The notes beneath the pieces were generated by a model. That model ran no database searches, was not told the origin of the DNA, and saw nothing but the letters and a program-made list of their open reading frames with translations. Of a stretch of 64,000 bases of DNA, positions 43,020 to 53,110 are shown piece after piece (the first letter of the stretch is position 1; the number at the start of each line of letters is the position of its first letter). The stretch lies in contig JAHDRW010000016.1 in NCBI GenBank assembly GCA_018433085.1, positions 1 to 64,000 of the forward strand, read 5' to 3'. Both the position numbers and the translations under genes were made by a program. This DNA comes from Deltaproteobacteria bacterium. Its GTDB lineage: Bacteria; Desulfobacterota; Desulfomonilia; UBA1062.

Positions 43020-43805
43020 ATGAACACCATTGAACTGTTTCAACTCAAGGGCAAGGTCGCCATCGTCACCGGGGGAGGAAGGGGCATCGGAAGATTCATC
43101 GCCCAGGGCCTGGCCGAGGCCGGTGCCGACCTGGTCATCGCGTCGCGCAAGATGCCGAAGTGCGAGCAGGCGTGCGAAGACTTGAAGAAACTGGGTGTGA
43201 AGACTCTGGCGGTCAAGTGCGACATGTCCTCTGACGAGGATATTCAGGCCCTCGTGGATACGACCATGAAGGAATTCGGCAGGATCGACATCCTCGTGAA
43301 CAATGCCGGAATCACCTGGGGCGCCCCCACCCTGGACTTCCCCCAAGACAAGTGGGACAAGATCTTTGCCGTCAATGTCAGGGGGGTGTGGGTGCTCTCT
43401 CAGAAGGTGGCCAACATCATGAAGGACCAAGGCGGCGGAAAGATAATCAACATCTCCTCCATCTTCGGGTCACGGGGCTCTATCGAGGAGGGACACCCCG
43501 CAGTGGCCTACAACCCGTCGAAGGCAGCCGTGGAGGTCCTCACCAAGAACCTCGCGGTAAAGCTCGCACGGTACAAAATCCGCGTCAACTGCATCGCGCC
43601 CGGGTTCTTCCGCACCGACATGATGGAATACATCTTCAAACCCGAGATGAAGGAAATCCTGGACATTATGATCGGCCAGATCCCCTTAAAAATGTACGGG
43701 GAGTCCGACCACATCAAGGGCCTGGCGGTATACCTCGCGTCTTCTGCCTCCGACTTCGTCACCGGAGCCGTGATCCCGCTGGACGGAGGTCTGGGGGCCA
43801 TGTAG
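43020..43805 (+). CDS. Short-chain dehydrogenase/reductase (SDR)
   Basis: This 261-residue classical SDR has the cofactor motif TGGGRGIGRFIA (residues 18-29), NNAG, a catalytic Ser in INISSIFGS, and YNPSK (Tyr/Lys) followed by the PGFFRTDM region. The residues after the second beta-strand (ASRK) suggest NADPH preference. Substrate is unknown; relatives include gluconate 5-dehydrogenases and 3-oxoacyl-ACP reductases. It lies between fumarase and the thiolase/HBD genes. Confidence 0.85.
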   Translation: MNTIELFQLKGKVAIVTGGGRGIGRFIAQGLAEAGADLVIASRKMPKCEQACEDLKKLGVKTLAVKCDMSSDEDIQALVDTTMKEFGRIDILVNNAGITWGAPTLDFPQDKWDKIFAVNVRGVWVLSQKVANIMKDQGGGKIINISSIFGSRGSIEEGHPAVAYNPSKAAVEVLTKNLAVKLARYKIRVNCIAPGFFRTDMMEYIFKPEMKEILDIMIGQIPLKMYGESDHIKGLAVYLASSASDFVTGAVIPLDGGLGAM

Positions 43806-43817
43806 CCGTTCCCCGCC

Positions 43818-43885
43818 CTGCCCGGGCGCAAAAAATCCCGGTACGGTTTTTTAAGGTCCGTTCCGGGATTTTCTTCACCGGGCAG
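43818..43885. terminator. Bidirectional terminator after the SDR gene
   Basis: AAAATCCCGGTACGG (43832-43846) pairs with CCGTTCCGGGATTTT (43858-43872) with one mismatch. Outside it CTGCCCGG and CCGGGCAG add a further 8 bp after a symmetric 5-nt internal loop. T-rich ends occur in both directions, serving the SDR gene and the convergent unknown gene. Confidence 0.85.
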
Positions 43886-43896
43886 ACCCGGCTGCC

Positions 43897-44190
43897 TTAT
43901 TCCCCAGCCTCGCCCGTCCACCGCTGCAAGGTCTCGACGATCCTGTTCGCCTGCTGGACGCTGGATATGTTGAACTTGGACTGCTGCCGGTATTCGTCGT
44001 TGATCTTGCGGTATCTCCGGATCGAGTAGCGCTCGGGCCCATAGTCCTCGATCTTGGGGTCCCACTGCCGGTAGCGGAAGATGATCGTGGTCCATGCCCC
44101 TTTTGAAAGGATCTCCTTGTCCAACTCCTCGACGACCACCCGATCGTCTTCCTCGTACTGTATCGTGATATCGTCTATCTGTGAGGCCAT
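43897..44190 (-). CDS. Small conserved-looking cytoplasmic protein, unknown
   Basis: This 97-residue protein begins MASQIDDITIQYEEDDRVVV and contains GAWTTIIFRYRQWDPKIEDYGPERYS and a C-terminal helix. It is rich in charged and aromatic residues and has no known motif. ATG 44190 follows GGGGAGGG closely, so it is chosen over the 44217 start. It is convergent with the SDR gene, sharing its terminator. No function can be given. Confidence 0.6.
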   Translation of the reverse strand: MASQIDDITIQYEEDDRVVVEELDKEILSKGAWTTIIFRYRQWDPKIEDYGPERYSIRRYRKINDEYRQQSKFNISSVQQANRIVETLQRWTGEAGE

Positions 44191-44280
44191 AGAGCCCTCC
44201 CCTCTTTCCTTCGTCATGTTATCATGCAGTCTGACCGTGAAAAAGACAAGAGTTTTCCGCCGGAGACAGGTTCTCCCCGA

Positions 44281-44370
44281 ATCAATGGCATAAACTCCAG
44301 GTCAAGCCCTCAGACACGGTTCCGTCGCAAGCAGCGGGGAATGTGTCTCCACCATCTCAAGAGCTTATCC
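44281..44370 (+). repeat. Dispersed intergenic repeat, copy 4 (partial)
   Basis: It starts ATCAATGGCATAAACTCCAG and continues with GTCAAGCCCT, then GCAGCGGGGAATGTGTC, matching copies 2 and 3 in order. The right arm of the outer hairpin is lost, and the AAGAAGGAGGATTCA end is absent or diverged. Confidence 0.65.
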
Positions 44371-44433
44371 ACCCCCTGCGTGACATGGCACGTATTTAAG
44401 AAAGCTCAGGCGGATCGTAAGGGGAGGACACAC

Positions 44434-44472
44434 ATGAGGGTGACGGCTGAACTAACGGGTCACCCCTTCTGA
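44434..44472 (+). CDS. Possible 12-residue leader peptide
   Basis: GGGGAGG at 44420-44426 is well placed for an ATG at 44434 that encodes MRVTAELTGHPF and stops at 44472. The coding sequence itself folds into a hairpin (GGGTGAC / GTCACCC, 44438-44465). Such a mini-gene 175 nt upstream of the thiolase could control it, but it may be chance. Confidence 0.25.
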   Translation: MRVTAELTGHPF

Positions 44473-44647
44473 ATGGGAAACCGGGGGTTTTCGGCCCGGC
44501 TCTTCAGTACAGTCTGTGATGAATTCTTGATTTTTTCCCTGGCATGATTTACCTAAGAGTTCTTTACTGTTGGCGTGCTTCGATACAAAGAGCACATCAT
44601 GCAGCACAAGAGAACCGGAATCCCTAGATCACGAAGCGGAGGATGAA

Positions 44648-45826
44648 ATGAGACAGGTTGTCATAACTTCAGCGGTAAGGACACCGCTGGGCGGTTTCAG
44701 CGGGAGTCTTGCGGGCGTCGGGGCCACCACGCTCGGCGCAAGGGTCATCGAGGAGGCGGTGCGCCGGTCGAGGATCCGCAAGGAAGACGTGAACGAGGTC
44801 ATCATGGGGATGGTGCTCCCCTGCGGTTATGGTCAGAACCCGGCGAAGCAGGCCGCCGTCAAGGCGGGAATGCCCTGGGAGGCCGAGTGCATCACGGTCA
44901 ACAAGGTCTGCGGCTCGTCCCTGAAGGCGGTGATGCTCGCGGCCCAGGCGATCGCTGTGGGTGACGCGGACGTGGTCGTGGCCGGAGGTATGGAAAACAT
45001 GAGCGCTGCCCCGTACTATTTAGAGAAGGGCCGGTTCGGCTACCGCATGGGCCCCGGCACCGTCCAGGACCACATGGTCCACGACGGCCTGTGGGATATC
45101 GTCAACGATTTTCACATGGGCATCTCCAACGAGCTCTGTTCGCAGAAGTATCACGTCTCCCGGGAAGACCAGGACCGCTATGCAGAGCTGACCTATTCCC
45201 GGGCCATGCGATCGATCCGGGAGGGCACCTTTGCCGATGAGATCGTACCGGTGAGCGTCCCCCGGAAGAAGGGTGAGCCCGTGCCCTTCGACACCGACGA
45301 GTGCCCGCGGGATACTGACTACGAGACCCTTGCCAGAATGCCTGCCGCCTTCCAGAAGGGCGGGCTCACCACCGCGGGCAACGCCTCGGTCATTTCCGAC
45401 GGGGCCTCGGCTGTGGTGGTCATGGCCCGCGACAAGGCCGAGGAGCTGGGCTGCACGATCCTGGCGACCGTTGGCGCCCAGGCGAGCGCGGGGCTGGACA
45501 TGAAGTACGTCCTGGTGGCCCCCATTCTTGCCGTACCCAAGTGTCTCAAGAAGGAAGGTATCGGCGTCGAGGACGTCGACCTCTTCGAGATCAACGAGGC
45601 CTTTGCCGGCTCCACGGTCGCGGTCATGAGGGAGCTGAAGCTCGATCCGGAAAAGGTGAACGTCAACGGCGGGAGTATCGCCCTGGGGCACCCCATTGGT
45701 GCCAGCGGCACACGGGTGCTCACCACCCTGATCTACGAGATGATCAGGCGGGACATAAAGACCGGCTGCGCGTCCCTGTGCCTGGGAGGCGGCGAGGCCG
45801 TTGCCCTGGTGGTGAAAAGAGACTGA
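44648..45826 (+). CDS. Acetyl-CoA acetyltransferase (thiolase)
   Basis: This 392-residue classical biosynthetic-type thiolase has the nucleophile C88 in VNKVCGSSLKAV, NEAFAGSTVAV, GHPIGASGTRVL (His) and CASLCLGGGEA (second Cys). GCGGAGG precedes ATG 44648. It catalyses acetoacetyl-CoA cleavage in beta-oxidation or the reverse. It is 44 nt upstream of the hydroxybutyryl-CoA dehydrogenase, forming a two-gene C4 acyl-CoA unit. Confidence 0.95.
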   Translation: MRQVVITSAVRTPLGGFSGSLAGVGATTLGARVIEEAVRRSRIRKEDVNEVIMGMVLPCGYGQNPAKQAAVKAGMPWEAECITVNKVCGSSLKAVMLAAQAIAVGDADVVVAGGMENMSAAPYYLEKGRFGYRMGPGTVQDHMVHDGLWDIVNDFHMGISNELCSQKYHVSREDQDRYAELTYSRAMRSIREGTFADEIVPVSVPRKKGEPVPFDTDECPRDTDYETLARMPAAFQKGGLTTAGNASVISDGASAVVVMARDKAEELGCTILATVGAQASAGLDMKYVLVAPILAVPKCLKKEGIGVEDVDLFEINEAFAGSTVAVMRELKLDPEKVNVNGGSIALGHPIGASGTRVLTTLIYEMIRRDIKTGCASLCLGGGEAVALVVKRD

Positions 45827-45870
45827 AAAACCCCTGCATCGGAATTATCTGCAAAAACAAGGAGGGAGAC

Positions 45871-46722
45871 ATGGAAATCAAGACCTTCGGCGTGGTGGGC
45901 GCCGGTCAGATGGGCGCGGGCATCGCCCAGGTCGCAGCCATGAGCGGCCTGAACGTTGTCATGAACGACATCAATGAGCAGCTTGTCCAAAAGGGGCTCA
46001 CGAACATCACCCGGCTCCTGGAGAAATCCGTGGACAAGGGGAAGATGAGCCCGGACGACAAGGACGCCGTGCTGGCGCGCATCACGACCAGCACCCGGCT
46101 CCAGGACATGGAGGCGGCCGACTATGTGGTGGAGGCGGCCTCGGAGAGGCAGGACATCAAGTTCAAGATATTCCAGGACCTCGACCGGTCCTGCCCCGAG
46201 CACGCGATCCTGGCCTCCAACACCTCCTCCATCCCGATCGGGAGGATAGCGGCCCAGACAAAGCGGCAGGACAGGGTCGCGGGCATGCATTTCATGAACC
46301 CGGTCCCGGTCATGAAGCTGGTGGAGGTCATCAGGGGGCTGGCGACCTCGGACGAGACCTTCCGGGCAACCTGGGACCTGGCCCTGAGATTCGACAAGAC
46401 CCCTGCAGAGGCAAACGACTATCCCGGATTCATCTCCAACCGCGTGCTGATGCCCATGATCAACGAGGCCGTCTACTGCCTGTACCATGGCGTGGGCACC
46501 CGGGAGGACATCGACACGGTCATGAAGCTCGGCATGAATCATCCCATGGGACCGCTGGCGCTGGCGGACCTCATCGGGCTCGATACCTGTCTGGCCATCA
46601 TGGAGACCCTCTATCACGGCTTCAGCGACTCGAAATACCGCCCCTGCCCGCTGCTGCGCAGATACGTGGAGACCGGCTGGCTCGGTCGCAAGACCGGCAA
46701 GGGTTTTTACGAGTATTCCTGA
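45871..46722 (+). CDS. 3-hydroxybutyryl-CoA dehydrogenase
   Basis: This 283-residue NAD(P)-dependent enzyme starts MEIKTFGVVGAGQMGAGIAQ (GxGxxG fold). The active site has SNTSSIPI, the catalytic His in GMHFMNPVPVMKLVEV and E in that strand, then DYPGFISNRVLMPMINEA and NHPMGPLALADLIGLD. Length is typical for Hbd. It makes acetoacetyl-CoA for the thiolase upstream. GGAGGGAG lies 6 nt before the ATG. Confidence 0.96.
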   Translation: MEIKTFGVVGAGQMGAGIAQVAAMSGLNVVMNDINEQLVQKGLTNITRLLEKSVDKGKMSPDDKDAVLARITTSTRLQDMEAADYVVEAASERQDIKFKIFQDLDRSCPEHAILASNTSSIPIGRIAAQTKRQDRVAGMHFMNPVPVMKLVEVIRGLATSDETFRATWDLALRFDKTPAEANDYPGFISNRVLMPMINEAVYCLYHGVGTREDIDTVMKLGMNHPMGPLALADLIGLDTCLAIMETLYHGFSDSKYRPCPLLRRYVETGWLGRKTGKGFYEYS

Positions 46723-46824
46723 AAGAGTACAAAAGGCGGGGCCGCCGGAACACCGGGGACTGAACCCGAGGCCTCCGGCCCGCGAAAAACGCGGTGAAAT
46801 ACCGTTCGCGTGATGGAAAGAAGG

Positions 46825-46851
46825 CGGCCGGACATATCGAATGTCCGGCCG
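46825..46851. terminator. Hairpin after the 3-hydroxybutyryl-CoA dehydrogenase gene
   Basis: CGGCCGGACAT (46825-46835) and ATGTCCGGCCG (46841-46851) form a perfect 11-bp stem with a 5-nt loop between two convergent genes. There is no T-run. Confidence 0.6.
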
Positions 46852-46902
46852 TCGGTAGTGCGATCACATCCACGGGGCCTTTCACCCCGTCGCAGGCGTT
46901 TT

Positions 46903-49029
46903 CTAGAACTCCTCGAAATCGCCGAAATCGTTTTCCCTTATCTGCTTGTCCGGCCTCGGAACCACCCCGGCGGGTTTCGGTTTCTGCTCTGCGCGCACGG
47001 TCCGCGATTCTCTTTCCGGAGCAGTATGTCCGCCGGCTTCCCTGCTTACCTTAAATCGCTCCACATGCCCGGCGAGTTCTCTGGACTCGACGCTCAGGCT
47101 GTCCGAGGTGCTTGCCAGCTCTTCAACGGTCGAGGCGTTCTGCTGGGTGGTGGTGTCGATCTGGCCGACGGCCCGGTTGAGCTCGTCGATGCCGCTTGCC
47201 TGCTCCCCGGACACCGTGGCGATCTCCTCCATGCTCTGTGACAGGTCTTCGATGTAGCCGATAATCTCTTCCAGGGACTGCTGGGATTTCCTGACCATCT
47301 CGTCACCCGCGCCGATCTTGCTGACCGTGTCCTCGATGAGCACCTTGATCTGCCGAGCGGCATCCGCCGAGCGTTGGGCAAGGGCCCTGACCTCCTGGGC
47401 CACCACGGCGAACCCCTTGCCGTGCTCGCCTGCCCGTGCGGCTTCGACCGCCGCGTTCAGGGCCAGGAGATTGGTCTGGAAGGCCACCTCGTTGACCGTG
47501 GTGATAATGTTCCCGATCTTCTTGGAAGCCTCCGACATCTCGTTCATTCGGATCACCAATTCGTGTGACGCCTCGCCGGTATTCTTGGCCATGTGCACCA
47601 TGGACTTTACCCGCTCCCTGCCTTCGGAGGCGTTCTCTGCGTTCTGTTTGATGGACGAGGTCATCTGCTCGATGGTTGCAGCCACCTCCTCGACCGCGGC
47701 GGCCTGCTCCTGGGTGGCCTGGGAAAGCTCCTGCGATCCGGCCGCCACCTCCTGGGTGGCCGAATCCACCTGCAGGGCCACGTTCCTCAGCGAGCCGATC
47801 ATGCCCTCCAGCTTGTCGACGAAAATATTGAACTGCTCGGCCAGAAGACCGGTTTCGTCATTGCTCTGCACCTGGAGGCGCGACGAGAGGTCTCCATCGC
47901 CTTCGGAGATGTCCTTGAGCTTGTCCACGGTCTTTCTGATGGGAATGATAATGCTCCTGAACAGGGTGATGCCCGCCAGGATGACGTTGGCCAGGCCGAC
48001 GATCGCCAGCAGCAGGAACATCATCCAGAACTGGTTGAAGTGATGCATGCGCTCGTGAAGACCGGAAACCATGCCGATGGCATAGGCATCGTTCACCGGG
48101 TGAAACGATATCACCTGCTCGTGAACGTTCTCGTAGACGCTCATGGACCTGCCGGCCCGGATACCGTCCCTGACTGTCCTGTCGATATCCTGCCACTTCT
48201 CATTGTAGATCTGCCTGTTCTGGGGGTTGTACAGGACGTTCCCGTTCCTGTCGGACAAAAACGCACCCCCCATGCCCGAACGGGACATGGTATCCACGAG
48301 GTTCTCCAGGAAACCCTCATCATTGAGGTCCTGTGGCCTCTCATCCAGGGTGGCGACAAGTGTCCTCTGCAGCGCGAGGGTATTCTGCTTCAGCTCTTCC
48401 TGGATCCGGTAGACGCCTTCGTAGAAGGCCATCATGCCCAGCCAGAAGGTGAATCCCAGGCAGAAGAGGATGAACACGACCATGAGCTTGCGCTGAAGGC
48501 TGAACGTCACTCCCTGATACTCGACGGCCCGCCTGGCGCATTCCTTTTTCAGGATGCCGATCGTGGGGCTGGTCACCAGGCTGATGGCGCCGAACACGAG
48601 GATATAAAATACCGAGCTCGAGGCGATACCCGCAGGCCACAGTCCGTTCGCGGCGATGGGGCCGATATCGTACCGTAAATAATTGACATAAAGGATCACG
48701 TTGTTGAGATTGGTCATGATCACGATGAGGATGCCGGAGTAGATCGGGAGAAGGGAATTTCTCCGGGTGATGCCCATGAGATCCGCATCATCGAGACTTC
48801 CGTCCCTCATCTGTTCCAGGCCGTTACTCACGGGGAGCACCAGCGCGAGAAGAACGCCCACCCCGATGACAAAGCAGACTGCCCAGGCAATAACGCCCTG
48901 AATGCTGAACACCTTCATCTGCTCCGGGGAGTTGCTCATGAGATAAAAGACGGAGATGATCCAGCCGAAGTGAACGATCCCGAAAAGACCGCTAAAGATC
49001 AAAACGATTTTCTGCAGATATCCTTTCAT
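46903..49029 (-). CDS. Methyl-accepting chemotaxis protein with polytopic N-terminus
   Basis: This 708-residue transducer has four membrane helices in its first 165 residues, a fifth ([20 protein letters not shown]), a periplasmic sensor of about 130 residues, and a sixth helix ([18 protein letters not shown]). A HAMP domain and a long coiled coil follow. The signalling tip is [25 protein letters not shown]. The extra four-helix N-terminal membrane domain is unusual for an MCP. The C-terminus ends in an acidic FGDFEEF rather than the CheR-binding NWETF. No che genes are nearby. Confidence 0.92.
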   Translation of the reverse strand: MKGYLQKIVLIFSGLFGIVHFGWIISVFYLMSNSPEQMKVFSIQGVIAWAVCFVIGVGVLLALVLPVSNGLEQMRDGSLDDADLMGITRRNSLLPIYSGILIVIMTNLNNVILYVNYLRYDIGPIAANGLWPAGIASSSVFYILVFGAISLVTSPTIGILKKECARRAVEYQGVTFSLQRKLMVVFILFCLGFTFWLGMMAFYEGVYRIQEELKQNTLALQRTLVATLDERPQDLNDEGFLENLVDTMSRSGMGGAFLSDRNGNVLYNPQNRQIYNEKWQDIDRTVRDGIRAGRSMSVYENVHEQVISFHPVNDAYAIGMVSGLHERMHHFNQFWMMFLLLAIVGLANVILAGITLFRSIIIPIRKTVDKLKDISEGDGDLSSRLQVQSNDETGLLAEQFNIFVDKLEGMIGSLRNVALQVDSATQEVAAGSQELSQATQEQAAAVEEVAATIEQMTSSIKQNAENASEGRERVKSMVHMAKNTGEASHELVIRMNEMSEASKKIGNIITTVNEVAFQTNLLALNAAVEAARAGEHGKGFAVVAQEVRALAQRSADAARQIKVLIEDTVSKIGAGDEMVRKSQQSLEEIIGYIEDLSQSMEEIATVSGEQASGIDELNRAVGQIDTTTQQNASTVEELASTSDSLSVESRELAGHVERFKVSREAGGHTAPERESRTVRAEQKPKPAGVVPRPDKQIRENDFGDFEEF

Positions 49030-49555
49030 ATGCCGACTCGCTTTCCCTGATGATATGCTGATCTATTCGGCGTGCAGAAAATATTTGTTGAGCATTTTTG
49101 TGCATCCGCTACGGTCATTTCTAATACAGTCAGCCTTTTGTCCTATGATCTCCTTTGCTTTTTGCCCTTTTCGTTCTTCCTCTTATTCTCATGTTCCGGC
49201 TCTGTTTTCTCCCGATCATACCGTGATAATCATCGATACCGGTTCTCCCGCAGAGAAGAGAAACTTCATTCCCATACCCGGTTCCGGTACCCTTCGGCCG
49301 GCTTCCCCGGGACACACCGGAAGATAGGCAGGGATAAATTCCACGCGAGAGACCCTTTGGATAACGGATATGGACGCAGGAAGAAAAAGGCAAGATTCCT
49401 CGTTCGCTTACCGAGAAGAGGAACGGCCCGGCAGCTCGGAGCCGGAAGTCGGATCTAGCTTCATCAGGGAACGGATTCTTCCCGTGCGGCTCGGTGAAAT
49501 ACGCCGGGGAGGAGGCATCGTGATACAGGATCGGCAGGGGTGTTCTGCCGGGGTC
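49030..49555. other. Intergenic region, no gene recognised
   Basis: About 525 nt lie between the chemoreceptor start and the end of the PKD/RCC1 gene, both on the minus strand. The first 150 nt are T-rich and may hold the receptor promoter. No riboswitch, repeat copy or coding frame with family features was found. Confidence 0.45.
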
Positions 49556-52450
49556 CTATTCCTTTTCTCCGGCCCGGGGAAGCGATATGCCGAAAGGCAG
49601 GATCCTTTTTCTGGGAGGCCTGAGCAGGACCGGGGCGTCCCGGTCTTCGGCCGTGTTGTCCCCCACCTGGCCGTAACCGTTGTATCCCCATCCCCACAGG
49701 GTGCCGTTTTGCTTGACAGCCATACTGTGGTGGTCCCCCGCCGATATAAACGACCAGTTCGTATCGAACCCGATGCACGATGGGTACCTCCGGTCGTGGG
49801 TCATGCCGATACCCAGCTGGCCGAAGGCGTTCCATCCCCAGCTCCAAAGGGTGCCGTCGGTCTTCAGACCGAGGCTGTGGTACTCACCGGCAGAGACCAT
49901 TTTCCAGTTGCCGTCCTTCCCGACCCTCACCGGCGACACCTTATAGACCTTTGTCCCGTCGCCGAGCTGACCCCAGATGTTCGCCCCCCAGGCCCAGAGG
50001 CTGCCGTCGTCCCGGATGGCGAGCGTATGCCATCTGCCGGCTGCAACCGCGATCCAGATATCTTCCGTTCCGACCCGTCTGGGAGACAGGCTGTCGGACC
50101 GCCCTCCGTCGCCGGCCTGACCCAGTTCGTTGGAGCCCCACGCCCACAGGCTCCCATTCTCCTTCACGGCAATACTGTGGGCCTCTCCGGCAGCCGCGCA
50201 TCTCCAGTCTCTCTCGTTTCCCACGGTCATCGGGACATTACAGGAGGCCCGTGTTCCGTCTCCCAGCTGCCCCTCCGCATTCCTGCCCCAGGCCCACAGG
50301 CTTCCGTCCACCTGGATGCCCAGGGAATGCGACTTCCCTGCAGCGATCTCTTTCCACCTGCTTCCCGGCATGATCTTCACCGGGGCATAGGCATGCTGGT
50401 TGCCCCCGTTGCCCAGCTGGCCCGTTCCGTTCGCACCCCATGCCCACAGAGACCCGTCATTCTCCAACGCCAGGGTATGGGCGCCGCCCACCGCCACCTT
50501 TGCCCAGTTCGTGTTCCTGCCCACTATTACCGGCGTGCGGCAGCTCGCCGAGCTCCCGTTTCCGAGCTGGCCATAGGAGTTGAGCCCCCACGTCCAGAGC
50601 GTCCCGTCCGTCTTCAGCCCTGCCGAGTGCGACCATCCGCCGGAAACGGATGCCCACGACGATCTGATCACGCTGATGACCCGGCTGACAGAGTCGGTAT
50701 CTCCATTATCGTCCCTCACGGTAAAGGCAACCTGATACACCCCGGCCTTTTTGAAAATCACCTCGCCGGGATTCTGGACCTTGACATTGCCTGCGCCGCC
50801 CTGGAAATCCCACCGGTACCGAAGGGGAAGGTTCCCGTCCCTGGCCGAGCCGCTGAACGAAACAGACTCTCCCTCGAAGATCTCCACGTCGTCTTCGGGG
50901 CTTTCCATACTCGCTACCGGCTTGGTGTCCTCAGCCACCTTCACGGTAAGGGACGCGGCGGCCGCATCGCCGTCTGCGTCCGTGACCGAAAAGCGGACCG
51001 GGAAGACGCCCACGGCGGTAAACGCAATCTCTCCCGCGTCCCGTCCCTGCACGTCCGGGGCTGCGCCTCCGAACTGCCAGAGACAGGAAAGCGGCTCGTT
51101 TCCGCCTGAAACCTCCCCGTGGAACAGCACCTTGCCCTGCTCGGTGATGAGGATCTCTTCAGGAAGATCCGGGATGGATGCCTGGGGAACGGTGTCCTCC
51201 ACGACAGTGACATCTATCGATACCTCTACCGTGTCCCCCGATGCGTCGGTGACCTTCAACGATGCCTGATAGGCGCCCGGCACCGGAAAGGTCACGAACC
51301 CGGGATTCACCTGCCGCGTTCCCGGGGCCGCTCCCTGGAAGTCCCACCAGGCCTCCACCGGCTCGTCTCCACCCGTGACCCGGGCCAGAAACTCGGCACC
51401 CCTGCCCTGGAGAACACTGACCGGCGATACCGGTGAAAGGATCTCGACCTCGGGTTTCGTGTCCTGGAGCACGCTCACGGTGGTAAAGGCGGAGTGGGCA
51501 TCCCCGTGGACATCCGTCACCGTGAACGTGACCTCGTAGAGGCCGGGCTTCGCGAAGGTCATCTCCCCTGGCTCCCTGGAGGCAGACGGCGGGGCCCCGC
51601 CGCCGAAATCCCACGAGAAGTCAAAGGGTCCGTTGCCTTCCCTCACCTGCCCGGCAAAATGGACGGCCCGGCCTTCAAAGATCTCCCGGACACTGGACGG
51701 CTCGATGATCGAGGCTATGGGAACGTTCTTCGTCACCTCCACCACCACCGTGCTTTTCCCCTCGTCCCCGTTGTCGTCCCGGGCCGTAAGGGCGGCGGTA
51801 AACACGCCCGAGTCGGGAAAGGCGATTCCCTCTACGCGCCCGCCCGCGACAGACCTCGATCCCTGCCCGAAATCCCACGCAAAGTCCACGGGCTCATTAC
51901 CCCCAAGAGCCGACCCCGAAAAGTCGAGCGTATCGCCCTCACGTATGGTTACCGAAGCCTCCCTGGGAACATCGATCCGGGCCACGGGAACGGTATCCTG
52001 GATCACCTTGATGGAAAGTACGTCGCAGACCACGGCCTCCCGGGCATCCATGACCTCGAGTGTGATTTCGTATATGCCGGGACTGCCGAAGGTGATCTTC
52101 CCGGCATCGGCCTGCTCGACCGGGCTTGCGGCCCCGCTGAAATTCCACCGGAAGGTGTACGGGGCCTCTCCCCCCCGGGCACGACCGCTGAACGAGAGGG
52201 TTCCGCCCTCATACACGGACATTGGGCCGCGAGGTGTCATGATCTCGACAATCAGGGGATCCGTCGCCTCTGATACGGGTTCCGGAAGGGGTTCGGACAG
52301 GGAGACCGGCGTATTTGCCCGCGGTTCCTGCCGCGACTCGGTGCACGACAGGGCAGAGAGAAACATTGACGCGCAGAGCAATGTCAGAAAGGCCGAACGG
52401 CATACCGTTCCGGGTACGCTCCACGATCTGCCGTGCCGCTGCACATTCAT
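49556..52450 (-). CDS. Exported protein with six PKD repeats and seven RCC1 repeats
   Basis: About 964 residues from the ATG at 52450 (the frame is open to 52534). A signal sequence ends FLSALSC, a possible but imperfect lipobox, so a lipoprotein is likely. Six PKD/Ig-like repeats of about 88 residues follow (markers such as YRWDFQGG and VAFTVRDDNGD), then seven 50-residue RCC1 repeats (DGSLWAWGANGTGQLGNG pattern), predicted to close a seven-bladed propeller. It should lie on the outer surface and bind a ligand or surface. No catalytic domain is seen. Confidence 0.88.
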   Translation of the reverse strand: MNVQRHGRSWSVPGTVCRSAFLTLLCASMFLSALSCTESRQEPRANTPVSLSEPLPEPVSEATDPLIVEIMTPRGPMSVYEGGTLSFSGRARGGEAPYTFRWNFSGAASPVEQADAGKITFGSPGIYEITLEVMDAREAVVCDVLSIKVIQDTVPVARIDVPREASVTIREGDTLDFSGSALGGNEPVDFAWDFGQGSRSVAGGRVEGIAFPDSGVFTAALTARDDNGDEGKSTVVVEVTKNVPIASIIEPSSVREIFEGRAVHFAGQVREGNGPFDFSWDFGGGAPPSASREPGEMTFAKPGLYEVTFTVTDVHGDAHSAFTTVSVLQDTKPEVEILSPVSPVSVLQGRGAEFLARVTGGDEPVEAWWDFQGAAPGTRQVNPGFVTFPVPGAYQASLKVTDASGDTVEVSIDVTVVEDTVPQASIPDLPEEILITEQGKVLFHGEVSGGNEPLSCLWQFGGAAPDVQGRDAGEIAFTAVGVFPVRFSVTDADGDAAAASLTVKVAEDTKPVASMESPEDDVEIFEGESVSFSGSARDGNLPLRYRWDFQGGAGNVKVQNPGEVIFKKAGVYQVAFTVRDDNGDTDSVSRVISVIRSSWASVSGGWSHSAGLKTDGTLWTWGLNSYGQLGNGSSASCRTPVIVGRNTNWAKVAVGGAHTLALENDGSLWAWGANGTGQLGNGGNQHAYAPVKIMPGSRWKEIAAGKSHSLGIQVDGSLWAWGRNAEGQLGDGTRASCNVPMTVGNERDWRCAAAGEAHSIAVKENGSLWAWGSNELGQAGDGGRSDSLSPRRVGTEDIWIAVAAGRWHTLAIRDDGSLWAWGANIWGQLGDGTKVYKVSPVRVGKDGNWKMVSAGEYHSLGLKTDGTLWSWGWNAFGQLGIGMTHDRRYPSCIGFDTNWSFISAGDHHSMAVKQNGTLWGWGYNGYGQVGDNTAEDRDAPVLLRPPRKRILPFGISLPRAGEKE

Positions 52451-53110
52451 TTTCTGGCCCTGTTCCATAAGGGAAAACCCTCTGCTGATGCGTATTCGTT
52501 CATTCCAGACAACCCGCGGGACAGACTCACGCATACCGGCCTGCTAAAGGCTGCATATTCGAAAATACACCGGGAGCCGGATTTTCCCTGCGCGAGAGAA
52601 ACGATCAAGCGGTCTTTGCCTGCCCTTTCACACCCCGGACTTGTACCAGCATCTCCTCACATTCTTCTACATGCTCCTCTTCCCGGCATTTTCACGCCCC
52701 ATACCGCGACCCACAACGGCATTCCTCCTGGGAAGGAAAAGCGCACGTTCACTCCAAGAAACCTCATGCAAATACTATACTACTCTAAAACATTTCCAAC
52801 TTGTTGACAATACGTATGGTTGTTGGTCCAATAACCCCGATGTCCCGCATCTTCTGGATAAATCCTTGCCCTGATTGCGGAAAGTTTTTTCACCCGGTTA
52901 AGTTTTCCCGCACGAAATTACGATACGACCTCGTACGGACGTCCGGCAGTGATATCCCTGGAGGCGGACCCCTGCGAAGCGACGTCCTTCAAAAATGAGA
53001 AGAACGGGAAAACACACGACAGGAAACCAATCGAGATGGCCTCGGGACCGTTTTGTCAGGGCCTCTTCCAAGGAATGCCACCCAGAACGTACCGGTCCTG
53101 GTCGGACAGA
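52451..53110. other. Divergent intergenic region between the PKD/RCC1 gene and the hybrid kinase
   Basis: This 660-nt stretch has no convincing gene. TTGACA at 52804-52809 with a weak TCCAAT at 52827-52832 (17-nt spacer) could drive the kinase. On the minus strand TTGGAA and TAGTAT around 52780-52803 (16-nt spacer) could drive the PKD gene. Confidence 0.4.

Noticed and set aside
44384-44398. Sigma-54 promoter upstream of the second thiolase (TGGCACGTATTTAAG)
   Set aside because: The -24 part fits but the required GC at -12 is missing.
49030-49555. Cyclic-di-GMP riboswitch upstream of the chemoreceptor
   Set aside because: No GEMM core was recognised in the leader on the relevant strand.
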